Below, piece by piece: positions 52,564-64,000 of a DNA stretch of 64,000 nucleotides. Source of the stretch: Sipunculus nudus (taxonomy: Eukaryota; Annelida; Sipuncula; Golfingiida; Sipunculidae); assembly GCA_026874595.1 (NCBI GenBank), contig CM049306.1, positions 36,412,019-36,476,018 on the forward strand. Reading direction: 5' to 3'. Under the pieces are notes generated by a model that worked only from the letters and a program-made list of their open reading frames with translations, was not told where the DNA came from and made no database searches. The translations under genes were made by a program, and so were the position numbers. How positions within the stretch are numbered: the first letter of the stretch is position 1; the number at the start of each line of letters is the position of its first letter.

Positions 52564-53864
52564 CAGAACAATTCTAAATATATAAAAGTATAAATGGTTC
52601 AGCACAATTTATTTCTGTATTGAAATGCCCCTTTTTCTATGACCTATTTTTTTTTCGGGTAGACCTGTGCTTTTTTAATGTTCATTCTAATGTACCAGAG
52701 CTATTATTGGACCATTTAACAATAATTTTAAAATAAGCATATTTATATTTAATGCACTAAAAATTTCTTTAAATTCATTTATAACAAAACAATTTATTTT
52801 CTATTTTCAACCAGGAATATCATCAAACACAACGTACAAAACCTCAAAATGCAGATGTAGGTTTATCCCTTGTGAAGTAAAATAACAAATTTCTGTTATA
52901 ATTAACCAAACCAAAAAATGAATTTCAGTTTTCAACCAGGATACATCAAACAAATTCTGGAGGAATATCCTTAGTGAAGTGAAATTAATTTATATTACAT
53001 TTACAAGGAAGTTTGAGATTTTATAAATTATAAATTGCTCAGGGTGGCAGATCTGTCTTAATTGTGTTACAATTAATGACCAGTCAAAGGAAACTATATT
53101 TTGATTGTGCGTTTGCATGTTATATCAGGAGCTCAACTTCACCAAATGCTGCAGGGATTTGCCAAACACCCAAGGCTGCCCAGGCGTCATCTGTCATGGG
53201 CTGAATGATGAATAGTTTTTTTGTTCCATGCACAGATGTTACATTACACATGCCAATAATAATGAAAGGATTAATACAAATATTTATATACATTACATGC
53301 AGACTCTTGCTCATATAGAGACTGGTTAATCCTTTCTGGTTGGCCTGATTTAGTGTGCAAACCAACCATACTAGAGCTAATCACTTTCGCTACAGTGGTG
53401 AATAGCTAGTCTTAGTCTCTGCTCATTAGAAGGTTGATAAATACCCTGTGGGTAGGTCAGGGTATTAAATAGCTGGACAGAGCTGACCCATAGTGACCAT
53501 GCCCTGTGTTTTAGATTAACTGTAGTAGAACGGGGATAAAGGTGAACCCAGTGATGCCCTTCATGTGAGGGGTCAGACACTGAATATCCTAAATCAGAAG
53601 GTGACAAGTTTGTTCCTTGTTTTCACTGTTATAAATCCTTTGGGTTTATTTGGTATTTAATAAATACATATTTTGTTGATGAAATTCATTGATGTATACC
53701 CTTATACACACTAAAATATGTGAAAATTTGTTAATTAACACATGCTGATTGGCATTTTAGAAAATTAGATATCTGATAGGTGTTAAAAAAGTATATTCCT
53801 GATTTAATTTTAAAAAATATAAAATATAAATCAGAACCCTGGCTCAACCTACATTTTCAAGGTA

Positions 53865-54058
53865 GAGACTGCGATCTGGTAGAATCGGAGTTTCTACTGG
53901 TAGAGACTACGAACGGAGTCTCTGCTGGTAGAAACCACGATCGGAATCTCTACCAGTAGAAACTCTGATTCTGCTGGTAGAGACTCCAATCACAGTTCCT
54001 ACCAATAGAAACTGCGATCCTACTGGTAGGAACTTCAATTCTACTGAAAGGAACTCTA
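53865..54058. repeat. Minisatellite with units in both orientations
   Basis: The word CTGGTAGAGACT and variants (CTGGTAGAAACC, CTGGTAGGAACT, CTACTGGTAGAG) recur about every 20-22 bases, with spacers like ACGATCGGAAT. One stretch (about 53,951-53,975, CTCTACCAGTAGAAACTCTG) is in opposite orientation, so neighbouring units can pair as a hairpin. Confidence 0.75.
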
Positions 54059-54879
54059 ATAATGTTGGTGCAAATCCCAAATAAGTTATTATGGTTGTAA
54101 AAAATGGGTCACAGGAAGAAAAGTCACAAATTTGGGTAGGAAAAACAGTAAAAAAAATATTGTTGAAGGGGTAATTTATAAATGTGACAGTATTACTTGT
54201 ATTGTAGCTGACAGAAATTCTTAGCACAATGTTCATATAAAATAACTGTAAAGTAATGAATAAAGAATTTATGGATTATGCAAGCTTTCACTTCTTGTCA
54301 TTGATAAAGGACAAAGTTGTGATACATATGTTGTTCAGAAACCATAGTGTTCTTATGTATTATAAAGTACAATTCAATGAATAAAGATGTTTAGAAACTG
54401 CAGTGTTCTTGTGTATAATAAAGTATGATTAATGATTATGAAAGTGTTCATTTTTATTATCATTGATAGGTGCCACATTTGAAAGGTTTAGATAAAGGTA
54501 TGCTTAATTGTTGTATGTTCGTCTTACTTGGCATCAGATGTGTTTGGAAATTTTTTTTTTTTTTGGGGGGGGGGGGGGCTTATATATTATAAATACCTAT
54601 TTTTATATTTAAGGTTCAAGGAATTATCTTTAGTTAAGAGACGTCAAATATGTCCAGTACTGGAATTAGTCCCTTGAACATAGGTTTTCTATGTGGGTGA
54701 GACATTTGCTTACTGGTACCCATTGATCTTGTCTTCAGACCTTTTGGCCCAAATAGGCATTACATCATTTTGTCTCCATGAGAACATGATGAATATCTCG
54801 GTAATTTGCTGGGCCTTCCATGCTGGGTGAGCATTAATTAGTGTAATCACCACAGGGAAAGAACAGAGGGGCATGGGTG

Positions 54880-54892
54880 GGGGAAATTCCCC
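54880..54892. promoter_or_regulatory. Rel/NF-kappaB-type site GGGGAAATTCCCC
   Basis: Nearly palindromic match to the Rel consensus GGGRNNYYCC, in a balanced-composition intron island that also has TTAATTAGTGTAAT (54,835) and CGTTAATGATGCA (55,132). Binding is inference. Confidence 0.35.
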
Positions 54893-57800
54893 TTTTCCCC
54901 TTGGGAAGAACGTTCATTTAACTGTTCAGTCTGGCACCATTGTGTGACAAAATTCCACTAGGTGTAATCCACAGGGTCTGCCTATTATTAGCCCAGGTTG
55001 CCGGGGTTTGAGTAAGTGTGTTTTTTATCACCGGCGGATTTTCATTATGTGGTCTCGTAAAAATACTGATCTTTGTGATGAGGTATTGTTAACTTCAACT
55101 GGGCCAACGTGAGGATGAATGTGTAATGATATCGTTAATGATGCATTTGAATGTGGAGATCTTTAATAAGATAACAATAAATAGCCAATTCTTTTGCTAT
55201 TCCTTTGTCAGTAATTTTTTCTGTTTTTATCGTTCCTATTATCATTTATGGTTTTCTGATCAGACATGTTATTTGTAAATGATGACTTACATTTCTCTCT
55301 TTCCATACTATAGTAGCAAAAGAAAAAATGTATATATTGAGCAATATTATATAAATTGCTTCTTAATTGTTTATGGAGATTTTAAGATTTGTAATATTGA
55401 TCTTACAGTTAATGAATAAATATAAAAATACATAGAAAATAAAAAAGAAAAATAGGATGGTCATTGCATCTTTTTTATTAACAAGAAAAGTTTATAAGAT
55501 TTTTATTAGAGTTGTTTTATAGTTGATGCATAAATATATAAAAAATTCTCCTCCAGATGATATTAATTCTTGAGCATTTGCATAATAATTTTAAAAAGTA
55601 AAATAAGTGTTCTCTATTCAGATAAATTTTCCTGAGTATCAAACTCATCAAGTAGATTGTGGTTACATTTAAGGAAACAGTTGTTTTTGATAGTATTACT
55701 CATGTAGAGCCAAAGCCTGCAAAATTACATTTCATTTATTTAATTATTGATATCAGATTCATTTTAGAGATATGCAAGGCTTATCTTGGTTTGCTGCTCC
55801 GTTGATCTGCATTCAGGCTCATGAAAAGATAAAACCTGCTAAATTTGGAGATAAGCTGTCAAACATATGGAATTAAGTAGCTTTTGGTTAAGAAGAAGTC
55901 CAGCTTCCCAAGCTTTCATTAAAATTTAGATTGTCAATTCATTATTCTGAGCGTCTGCATGAATCCTCCAGTAAAAGGGGCCAATTAGCATACCAATGGG
56001 CAGGTGGCCAAGGTCCGTGAGCGGTATGCAAAATACTGCCCCAGCCACCCGTGAAAGGTCAGTAGTAATCTGGATGGGTAATTGTTCTTTCGAGTTGATG
56101 AGGAGTATCACACATTGGGCAAGTTGACCTGTCAAAAAGAGAGATGGTTGCAAGATGCTAATTGCTCATGTCTTCTATTTGCTGATTGAGAAGCAGAATA
56201 AATCCACCAGAGCTGTTGGGCGAACGATCCAGCGAGTCTGATTGGGGACAATTGGGGTTACTACTACTTTATCCGGCCCTGATTGAATTTCTCTTTCCCG
56301 GGATCTGGTGCTCCTATTTGAAATGCAGCCTCTCATGATTTCTTCATCAAACCCTGGGATTTCTGGATTCTGACAGGCAATAGGCTAGCATGGCATATTG
56401 TGACTTGAATGTTAGCAGGAACTAGTTGAATCAGACATGACCTGGTATAGGTTGATCTGACTTTTTCTCTTCCTGCTCCGAGGAACAGAAGAGTGGACCT
56501 AGCTCAAATGTTTGACATGCACTCAAACAGGGTTTTCTGGGTGCCAGTTTTTTTATAACCTCCTCTTAACTTCAGCTTTAGGCAACAAATTGAAAAATAC
56601 ATAATACCGATTTATTCTATATCCGTTAAAATTTAAATTAAAAGTGTTGACTTAATGTGACTAATCTTAATATGTCAAAAATCTAGTAATTCTTGATATT
56701 TTGATTGTCATGACATATTTTTTCCAATATGTGCTCAAATTTTCCATATAATTACCTTGATGATCCTCAGGTTGTGTAGAACTAAACTTTATCACCTGAT
56801 AGTAGCACTGGTTCTTAATTGCAGGAAATGTACAAAAGGGGGGGGGGGGTTCACATCTTCATGCTTTTAGATCATGTTCAGAATTATTGAAAACTATTCA
56901 TATTTTTTAATAGCACCTTCCATCCATAATTAAAATAATCTTTTTATACAGACAAACAATAAAAGATATGTATGTCATTGATTACATTTCATCTTGTTTC
57001 CTTCCCTCAAACTGTAATATTAGCATGTCTTTTAATGATTTCCACCTCCAGTCATACAGAGTCCAAATCTCTGAAATGAGGAATGTTAGTGCTGCAGTTT
57101 AGGACATATAACTCAAAGACTACAGTGAAAATCTTCATGATAAAAAAATCTGTATTGCACACTTTTTGACATTATCTCACAATTTTCAGTAGTTATACCT
57201 CTGCAAATGTACCAACCGGACAGTGAAATAAAGCTTTTTCTTCTATTATGTGAGTCAAAGATTCTGTAAAAACTTTCTCTCATGGATTCTGTGATTGACA
57301 TAACAAGCTACATGCCACTTAGAAAATTTGATGATAGACATACAGATGGGCTTTGAAATTGATTGGTTGCTTCTAAATTCAGATTATTCTTTGGTTGAAA
57401 TTGATCACTCATGTAATATTCATATTAATTGCATTTTACCATTTAGGACTAGGCATTGCTGAAATCTTGACTTGTGGTCTGCACCATATGTTTTTAAATG
57501 AATCCTGAGTCTAGAGTGCAGTATGTAAGGACTACTAAACAAGCACCAGCATACAAAAAGGTTTACAAATACATCAATGGACCAGGTGCAGTGCATCGTC
57601 AGATTGATTTAATTACAGTAATTCAATGGATGGTTGGGTCGGTTACAGTTGGAATTATATGAGATGCTCTAATTGACAGCTATCTCTGAACCATCACATT
57701 TGCTCTTGAAATGTTCAGGTGCATGGCTCAATTAGCCTTTGTTTAATGACACACCCAGTGTAAGTTTTTCTGATATTTGTTCATTATTGTTCCAGCACCT

Positions 57801-58089
57801 GTTTAAATAATCTGCAATGATTTGGTATGGGGCAAGATGTGCCTTGTGGCTGACTGTAAACGGAATTCTTGCCACAAAGTTTTATACCTTTTGTTCACAT
57901 CTGAGTTTCAAATGTCAATTTTTTTACACTCACATGTTCTCTGCTTTTTAGTTTTGCACTCTAGATTGAGTTCATGACTGGAAAGCACAGAAATCATATT
58001 ATACAAGTGTGAATAGTCTGAGCCAATTTCTTCAGTTTTTTTTGTGTGATATGAAATGGTTGAACAAGATATCTAGAAATGAATTTTGA

Positions 58090-58169
58090 TTATATTTATA
58101 TCAGGAATTTTGGCTGGCAGTTACATTGACATGTTACTGCCAGCCAAATATCCTGATATATAAATATAA
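58090..58169. repeat. 80-nt near-perfect hairpin
   Basis: The arm 58,090-58,126 pairs with 58,131-58,169 around a four-base loop (TGAC). The paired core is TTTGGCTGGCAG with its complement CTGCCAGCCAAA, extended by ACAT/ATGT at the loop, and by TATCAGGA/TCCTGATA and a TATATTTA/TAAATATA stretch on the outside. Only one T-T mismatch, a two-base internal mismatch and a two-base bulge interrupt about 35 base pairs. It could be a microRNA-like precursor or a minimal palindromic transposon. The sequence alone does not decide the strand. Confidence 0.75.
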
Positions 58170-58179
58170 CTATAACTTA

Positions 58180-61100
58180 CATGGCAGTGACAGCAGTGTT
58201 TTTTTTTTAAGTTAACAGACTACCAGATGAAAATGTATACAGAATTAAAATTTCAATTATCAACTGATATAATTTGAATTTGATAAATTACTTAGGCATT
58301 GAATTTTGAGAGTGATTAATTGTTTTGTGAAATAAAAATCCAAAGAATTTGTTGCCAAATTATTATTTCCAACTTTTCTCTGTCAGTAGCATTTGTGAAA
58401 AGGTAGGACATACCCTATAAATGGTTAAGGAAGGATAGCACAGTGGAATGTTCCCAGTTCAAACCCTCACATAGCCTCAAATGTGAAATGATGAAATCTT
58501 GATAGACCCACTTAGATTTGCTCGCTTGTCATCAATTTATGTCATCAATTGACTTCTGAATTTTTCCAATCCTGAGAATATAAAAGCTGTAATCTGGAAG
58601 CCTTAATAATAACACATCACTATCATGGTAAACATCGTAAGAGATTATCAACAGTAGACCATGGACCTCTCCTTCAAGTAAAAGGAAGAAAAAATAAAAA
58701 ATTTTTATTAATCTTACAGCTTGATATAAGAGAGAACTAATTTATTTGTCAACTTAAAGAAGTTTCTCAACTCCTAGATATATTTAGGTGCTTAAATATC
58801 ACCCCTTTAATCACACACAAAAATTAACTTGCATGTAATCAGAATGGTGCTTTCTGTTGTCAGATATAATTTTAACAGCCAGTAATTTAACAGCCAGTAT
58901 TCTGTTAATTGACAAATTCCATTGGTTGTGTAAAGCAGGGCTCTGTGGTTTTGTGGTGGAGGGAGATGACAATGAAAAAATGTCAAACTTTTATTCTCCA
59001 CTTAATATCGAATGTAACATCTTGAAGCTCATACTGATGTGGTTTAACTCTCGTTGCCTGCCATGTCCAAGCTGAATTGAGATGCAAACCCAAAGACAAT
59101 GAACACTGATTAACTGGAGTTCGAGGAAAGACTTTGCGTGAATCACCAGAATCAGGTGAAGGGGAGTCCAGCATTAATGTAAATGTCCCCCGTGAGACGC
59201 CCAATCCAGAATGCATTCACTGCCTTTGACATATTACTGTCAGCTTTTTGGTGTCCCAGTGATAGGCCCATGTGGTTGTAGTCACGGCATCTTCAACTGA
59301 AGGCCTTCAAGACAGTGAGGGAGGTGTGGAAAGCTGTTTGATTGGAACCTCCTCCCGTCTGGAACTGTCCAATAACTAGGCCTTGTTAATTGTTCATCAC
59401 TTTGACCTAGTAGCCCCGTGACAACCAGTACCACTTACAAACACAAAAAAAAATTTGAGGACAGGGGGGGAAAAACCAGCAGAGTAAAACTTCAGCAGTT
59501 GCTTAAGCTGGACTTCTTCAGGATCTCATTCTGTCGATGAAGTAACATGCATCAGTATGAACCACTGAATACACTCATGTTGGCGCCAGCAAATTCGCCC
59601 ATATTGTGTGATGGTATTGGCAGCCTCACCAGGTAACCGTACACTAAGCATGTTTATCTCTGCATTAGCAGTACCTTCCACCTATACCCTCAGCAGAATC
59701 TTCCCATGAATTTGCATCTCTTCCTTTATAAGCTAAATCTTTATGGAAATTAATTGAAGCTGTTTAGTTGTTTTGTTTTTCTTTTGGTTTTTTTTTTGCC
59801 ACACTTACATTTTCAAAAAGACAAGATAATTCTTTCTGAAATGCATTTATTTTCTCAATAGTTTGTACTATATAAATGATTTCTGTAACTCAGGGTGAGC
59901 TTACTTAATGCAAAAAGCCAAAGTAAACAAGAGCTGAATTGTTGTTAGTTATAATAAAAGTATAACAGACTTTTTATAGTCTGCTATTTTTGTCATAGGT
60001 ATTCAAGCTTTCATATTCCATGTTTTTATCAACATTTCTAAGGATGAGAACTTCTTTTTAGGATTGTAAAGTAGCACACTTGTGATGCAAACTGAGTGAT
60101 ATCAAGAGCTCTTTTCAGGCTGTTTTCACTGTATAACTATACTTTATTTGCACTTGCGTTAGAAAGAAAAGGGAAAAATATAACCCTCGTACTACATCAT
60201 TGCTATCAGAATCGAAGAGGGGGACTTTGTCTCGGCAGACAAAAGTACTCAAAAGGACCTCTTTGAAGTTTCTCAATACAAAGAGGCATAGCATCTTCAG
60301 GAAAAAAAATGCAGTTACCTGATAGGCTCAACGGGTCTTAGTTTTTCCATTGATTGATTTGCATAAATTAATGGTCGTTCGAGGAAAAATGCACTTAGCT
60401 GGCTATCGTGTCATGTTGTATAGGAGCTTAAACCTTTATTACCTGGATTTTCTAATGCAAATGGCGCATTGAATCTAACTTGCAGGTAACTGCCTGCACA
60501 TGTTTGCAACATGCAAAAGGGTGCTTCAGTGCACATACTAACTGGCTGGATGGACAGGCTGGGTTGCCCTCTTGGCTAAATTACTAGCTCCCTTTTGCTA
60601 CTTCCTGTATTGTGAACCAGCGTGCATTCAATCATGTGTTTGTCCCCGCAGCTCAGGTAGAAAGCGCTTTCATCAGTGGACCTGTGCCGGAATGTCACTA
60701 ATTGCCAGGTTGACATTGTCTTCTTCTTCAAAGTGAATCTAACTGATTGATTATCTATACAAGCATGGCTTTTCACAACCAACATACGTGATTCATATTC
60801 ATTCACTATTAATGTAAGCTTTGACCACATTTATTGATTGTTTGGTCAATTTAGCTATATTAGCCTAACATGTAATATTCCACAGGCATCTTCGTAAAAC
60901 ATTTTGTTGCATTTATCCTTTTTGTTTGTCATTTATATTGCCAGAGTGTTACATGAGGTTCTGGGTTTTCTCAGTGCTAAGTGTTCTGTCTTTTTGTGTG
61001 ACCTGTGTGCCAAATACAGATGTTTGATGAAGAGAGATTAGGTGATTTGCTGTTTGTATGGATAAAGTTATAAACCTAAGTGGTCAAAAGTGCAACCATA

Positions 61101-61425
61101 TTTTATCTGTCTTTGTTCGTGCTTTTTAAGTGGGAAAATCAGATTAACAGTAGTTTATTATTTATTTTATTTTTGCTAATGAGGGTTTACTCAGATGGGA
61201 CAGAAGACAGCTGTTTCACACATATTTTCAGTTTATATTTGGCGTTTTATAAAATATCAAAGACTGTACAGTTCCTAACTTGAAGATTAATTGCAGTGAC
61301 TATATACCTTCTCAAAGTCCAATGAAAATAAGAATAAGTTAATTATTTTTGTTTTATGTAAATGGTATCATATACATTATATAAAAATCCATCTTTGATC
61401 TTTAACTGCACTGATGTTTACAGTT
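58180..61425 (+). other. Intron continuation with enhancer-like islands
   Basis: No exon found. Islands of balanced composition at 59,040-59,700 and 60,100-60,850 contain TAAT, octamer (60,357) and AATGCAAAT-type words. The weak tRNA-like box words at 58,436-58,466 are too close together for a tRNA gene. Confidence 0.4.
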
Positions 61426-61429
61426 TTAA

Positions 61430-61470
61430 ATACGCGACTCCGGAGATCCTTGTTCTCCTGTACGGGAGGT
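61430..61470 (+). repeat. Left terminal inverted repeat of Kolobok-like element
   Basis: Pairs with 63,118-63,158. Contains the palindrome CTCCGGAG and the shared word TCTCCTGTA. Confidence 0.8.
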
Positions 61471-61602
61471 AAAATATCACCTCATTTGCAGGCGATTACC
61501 GGCAGGTGCGCCACTGTCGCAGCAGTCAGTGGGGGCAAAAAACAAAAATGGCCGACGCTTAGTTTGTCTAGTCAGACTGTGATTACCGGTGACGCAGAGA
61601 AA

Positions 61603-61638
61603 ATGCCAGGATACCACTGCTGTGCGTACAATTGTACG
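61603..61638 (+). pseudogene. Truncated THAP-domain start (transposase remnant)
   Basis: Encodes MPGYHCCAYNCT before a TAA. The M-P-x-x-C-x-A-x-x-C spacing is the first zinc-binding half of a THAP domain, the DNA-binding domain of P-type and Kolobok transposases. The bases TGTAC|GTAATAG at the end could be a splice donor, so this may be the first exon of a split transposase gene whose remaining exons are lost from this copy. Nothing THAP-like follows in the element. Confidence 0.55.
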
Positions 61639-61950
61639 TAATAGAGCCGAAAGATGAAGAATCTAGAAAATTACCCGTATATGAAATATTATTCATGCGA
61701 CCTGACATTGAATTGCAACATCATAGAAACCTCTTGTGTGGGGAGAGAATAAACACTCTCGAACGATAATAGCAATAAATTTACCTTTTGAATAAAAATC
61801 ATTTGTAAGCATTCTTGTACATATAGGTTATGTTGATGATATAACATATACTTAATATTATAATAAATTACATTATCTTATGAGATGATGACAACATAAA
61901 CCAGTAAAGTTTGCTGTTACCGAAATAATATATATCTACTACTTAATTGT

Positions 61951-61954
61951 ATAA

Positions 61955-62014
<60 letters not shown>
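61951..62014. repeat. (TA)n microsatellite inside the element
   Basis: Long TA run with AA steps, followed by TTCTTATTGGTT. It makes up part of the non-coding core of the Kolobok-like element. Confidence 0.9.
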
Positions 62015-62017
<3 letters not shown>

Positions 62018-62794
62018 TATATTCTTATTGGTTGTCCATTTTTTTTTAAATTATATAATAAAAATTATTTTTATATAAATAATACAATATATAAAATGTT
62101 GCATTTCAAGATTGGGAAAAGGAAGGTTAAAGATATTTCTACTGGTTGGTTACAGTACTAAATATTTTTGTGTCAAAGTACAATATATAAAAGTATATAT
62201 TGATATAATATGTATTACATTAACATGTGTGTATGTGTGAGTTATATATAAGCAGATGCATGCCGTGTGGCTCTGAGCCTGTGTGTGTTATCATACAGAT
62301 AAATATATCAGATATATATACACGTGTTTATCGCAATGTACCGTCTATATATATGTGTGTGTGCGTGTGTGTGTGATTTGGGTGTGCATTTATGTATATA
62401 CACTATACATGCATACTAATAAACAAACATATATACATCTGAAACATTTATATAATTGAAAAAATACAAATGCACAGAGCCACATACATCCATTTGTACA
62501 TATTTGCATATAATATGAAGAATGAAAAAACAATAAAATTTAATAATTATATATAATATAAATATATTATCATTATATATAATATATATATATATAATTA
62601 TAATATTTATTTATATAATATATAGGCCTATTATATTTCTATGTAATTATTTATATTCTAATTTATTACCATTCTTCATATCAGCCTATATATATTATAT
62701 ATTATATTTTAATAGACATATACGTATACATATAACAATTTGTATATACGAGTATATTTCTTCATTTCATTCAGATGTTTTGCATTTGTATTCT

Positions 62795-63073
62795 TCATTC
62801 ATCAACCACTATATTATCCATGTACACAAAGCTCAAACGGAGAAGTAGTTGTTCTCTGCTGCCAGCTCCGTGTACTCGCCGACGTTTGTCATATGCCGTG
62901 TCGACAAGTTCTGGCCCCATACGGTCCGCCTGTTGAGCAAGCCCAACAAGTTCGGCCTTTTTGTATCACGCACACTGAATTCCTAGAGCAGATAGGTAAT
63001 TTTCAGTTGTTACGGTTTTAACACTATCATCCGTGGCTGATGACGATTCTGATGCACGATTACTGTCGGCCAT
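62795..63073 (-). pseudogene. Broken SAP-like reading frame of the Kolobok-like element
   Basis: On the minus strand a frame starts MADSNRASESSSATDDS at 63,073, then ENYLSALGIQC, an in-frame TGA at 62,968-62,966, then YKKAELVGLAQQADRMG and VDTAYDKRRRVHGAG, ending at a TGA at 62,797-62,795 (93 codons including both stops). The composition before and after the first stop is protein-like and continuous. The YL..LGI...YKKAELVGLA..A..MG part resembles the helix-loop-helix of SAP-type nucleic-acid binding motifs. The frame points towards the THAP remnant, so the element had two convergent genes. The internal TGA and lack of a longer body make it a relic. The family is not certain. Confidence 0.5.
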
Positions 63074-63117
63074 ATTTGCTTTCGCCCGCAATGCTGCTGG
63101 TGCAGCAGCACTTACGC

Positions 63118-63158
63118 GCCTCCACTACAGGAGATCGGGGATCTCCGGAGCTGCGTAT
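63118..63158 (-). repeat. Right terminal inverted repeat of Kolobok-like element
   Basis: Reverse complement matches 61,430-61,470, with differences at positions 7-8, 21-22, 24 and 34-35. Confidence 0.8.
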
Positions 63159-63162
63159 TTAA

Positions 63163-64000
63163 ATGATATCCACTAAAGGTATATTAATTTAAAATTTTAA
63201 AAGAAAAATAAGGAAAGCTAAGTTCTTAACATATCAATAAGCAGACTCGTAATCTATTCAGAACCACATGATTTCTTCTTGGCCAGTACATCATAGGTTC
63301 TTCAGGAGTTTGTCAAATGTATAATAAGAAAAGTGGTGATGACAGTAACATGCGGCATCTGAATGGAGAGCACGCAGTTATAGTAAACGGAAATCTCTCT
63401 GTTCATGCACTGGGCCCCCAGACCCTGTCTGGCACATCGCTATGAACATGTGCTTTATTTCAAACAAAGCTAGGTTTATTCAACATCACTGACAAAAATC
63501 CTGGCAGACCAACCAGACAGTGAGTCAGATAATGAACCTGGGCATTGTCAGTGTAAAAGAAACCCCCAGAGGTGCGGGATGAATCCTCCAGACGCCTGGT
63601 ACATATGTATATAGATTTTATCACACGTTTGCTCACCTTACATAAACATACACCTGGCCAAGACAAGGCCTGTATCAATATGCACTCATTCTTGTAGGTT
63701 TTTATTGCGTTCTTGTCTGTATAAACAGACTTCAACTAATGTTGACTAGCACCCCGAGTCAGAAACCATGGAGCTCATGGGTGGTACGGATCTTCCATTG
63801 ATGAAGTAGTCAGTATCAAATTATATTGTTCCCATAATATATAACCCATCTGGAAAACAACTTCAGATGTTGAAAAATAAGGGGATATATTTGTAACACT
63901 TTATATCATGTGCTATATGTTTAGAACAATGCAATGCTAATCCAGCATATGGCTTTGTGGGTTACAAAACCCAGCTTAGAGGCATCTTGGTTTTTAGGAA
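63163..64000 (+). other. Intron continuation to window end
   Basis: No exon, RNA gene or repeat recognised. The minus-strand reading frame 63,460-63,735 has no motif. The PET-LIM gene is presumed to run on past the end. Confidence 0.4.

Larger units (their letters stand above)
52570..58080 (+). other. Intron continuation with enhancer-like islands
   Basis: No exon found. Balanced-composition islands lie at 53,100-53,600, 54,700-55,170, 55,780-56,520 and 57,440-57,900; between them is AT-rich filler. The island at 55,780-56,520 is rich in TAAT and GATAA words and in CCAATTAGCATACC, the densest cluster of homeodomain-type words in the window. Poly-G tracts lie at 54,565-54,578 and near 56,840. 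Confidence 0.4.
61426..63162. mobile_element. Kolobok-like DNA element, non-autonomous, with TTAA target duplication
   Basis: The element proper is 61,430-63,158 (1,729 bp), flanked by TTAA at 61,426-61,429 and 63,159-63,162. Its ends are inverted copies: ATACGCGACTCCGGAGATCC at the left and ATACGCAGCTCCGGAGATCC at the right, matching at 33 of the first 40 positions. Weaker mirror similarity runs on to an ATGGCCGAC word about 118 bases from the left and 85 bases from the right end. Inside are a plus-strand THAP-type start at the left and a broken minus-strand reading frame at the right. TTAA target sites plus a THAP domain are the known combination of the Kolobok superfamily. The centre (61,640-62,790) is AT-rich with a long TA run and has lost the transposase body, so the copy cannot move by itself. 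Confidence 0.65.

Noticed and set aside
58436-58466. tRNA-like A-box (TAGCACAGTGG) and B-box (AGTTCAAACCC) words
   Set aside because: The boxes are only about ten bases apart, too close for a tRNA gene or an intact tRNA-derived SINE, and no acceptor stem can be formed.
1-64000. CRISPR arrays, operons and ribosome-binding sites
   Set aside because: The sequence is eukaryotic nuclear DNA. The tandem repeats are microsatellites and minisatellites without the repeat-spacer regularity of CRISPR.

Overview
The window looks like nuclear DNA of a mollusc, most probably a bivalve. The DNA is AT-rich, full of long (TA)n and (GA)n microsatellites, and lacks the closely packed long reading frames of a prokaryote. 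A dispersed repeat with the CCGT-run signature that I know from bivalve genomes lies at about 50.67-52.56 kb. No open reading frame in the window is long enough to be an intact gene, so coding parts can only be seen as short exons with splice sites.

From 1 to about 27.3 kb I see no convincing gene. This part holds most of the long TA microsatellites, a decayed ~158-bp tandem repeat (6.24-7.1 kb), an ACGTA-rich palindromic element (8.24-8.49 kb), a foldback element with ~300-bp inverted arms (9.72-10.86 kb), a possible DNA element with GGCCAGAATA ends (16.6-17.48 kb), CTCF-like sites (the best at 20,657) and a two-copy 174-bp tandem repeat (26.52-26.88 kb).

From about 27.35 kb a plus-strand gene begins. 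A CpG-rich promoter-like segment with a full CRE is followed by a short first coding exon (27,510-27,566) with a strong start context and donor. Its phase-0 intron of about 9.1 kb is closed by an exon at 36,715-36,797 coding for a Cys-x2-Cys...CPGY..H.W motif, the hallmark N-terminus of PET-LIM proteins (Prickle, Testin, LIMPETin, LMCD1); Prickle fits best. A second candidate first exon at 40,375-40,430, in a CpG-enriched patch, ends in the same splice phase as the PET-LIM exon, so it could be an alternative promoter feeding the same downstream exons. The PET and LIM exons are not found in the window and should lie beyond 64 kb.

The rest (28-64 kb) reads as long introns of this gene. AT-rich filler alternates with islands of balanced composition rich in homeodomain, octamer, E-box and Rel-like words, which resemble intronic enhancers, though conservation cannot be tested here. 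Insertions in the introns include the CCGT repeat, several minisatellites, an 80-nt near-perfect hairpin at 58,090-58,169, and a 1.73-kb Kolobok-like element (61,430-63,158) with TTAA target duplication, inverted ends, a truncated THAP start and a broken opposite-strand SAP-like reading frame.
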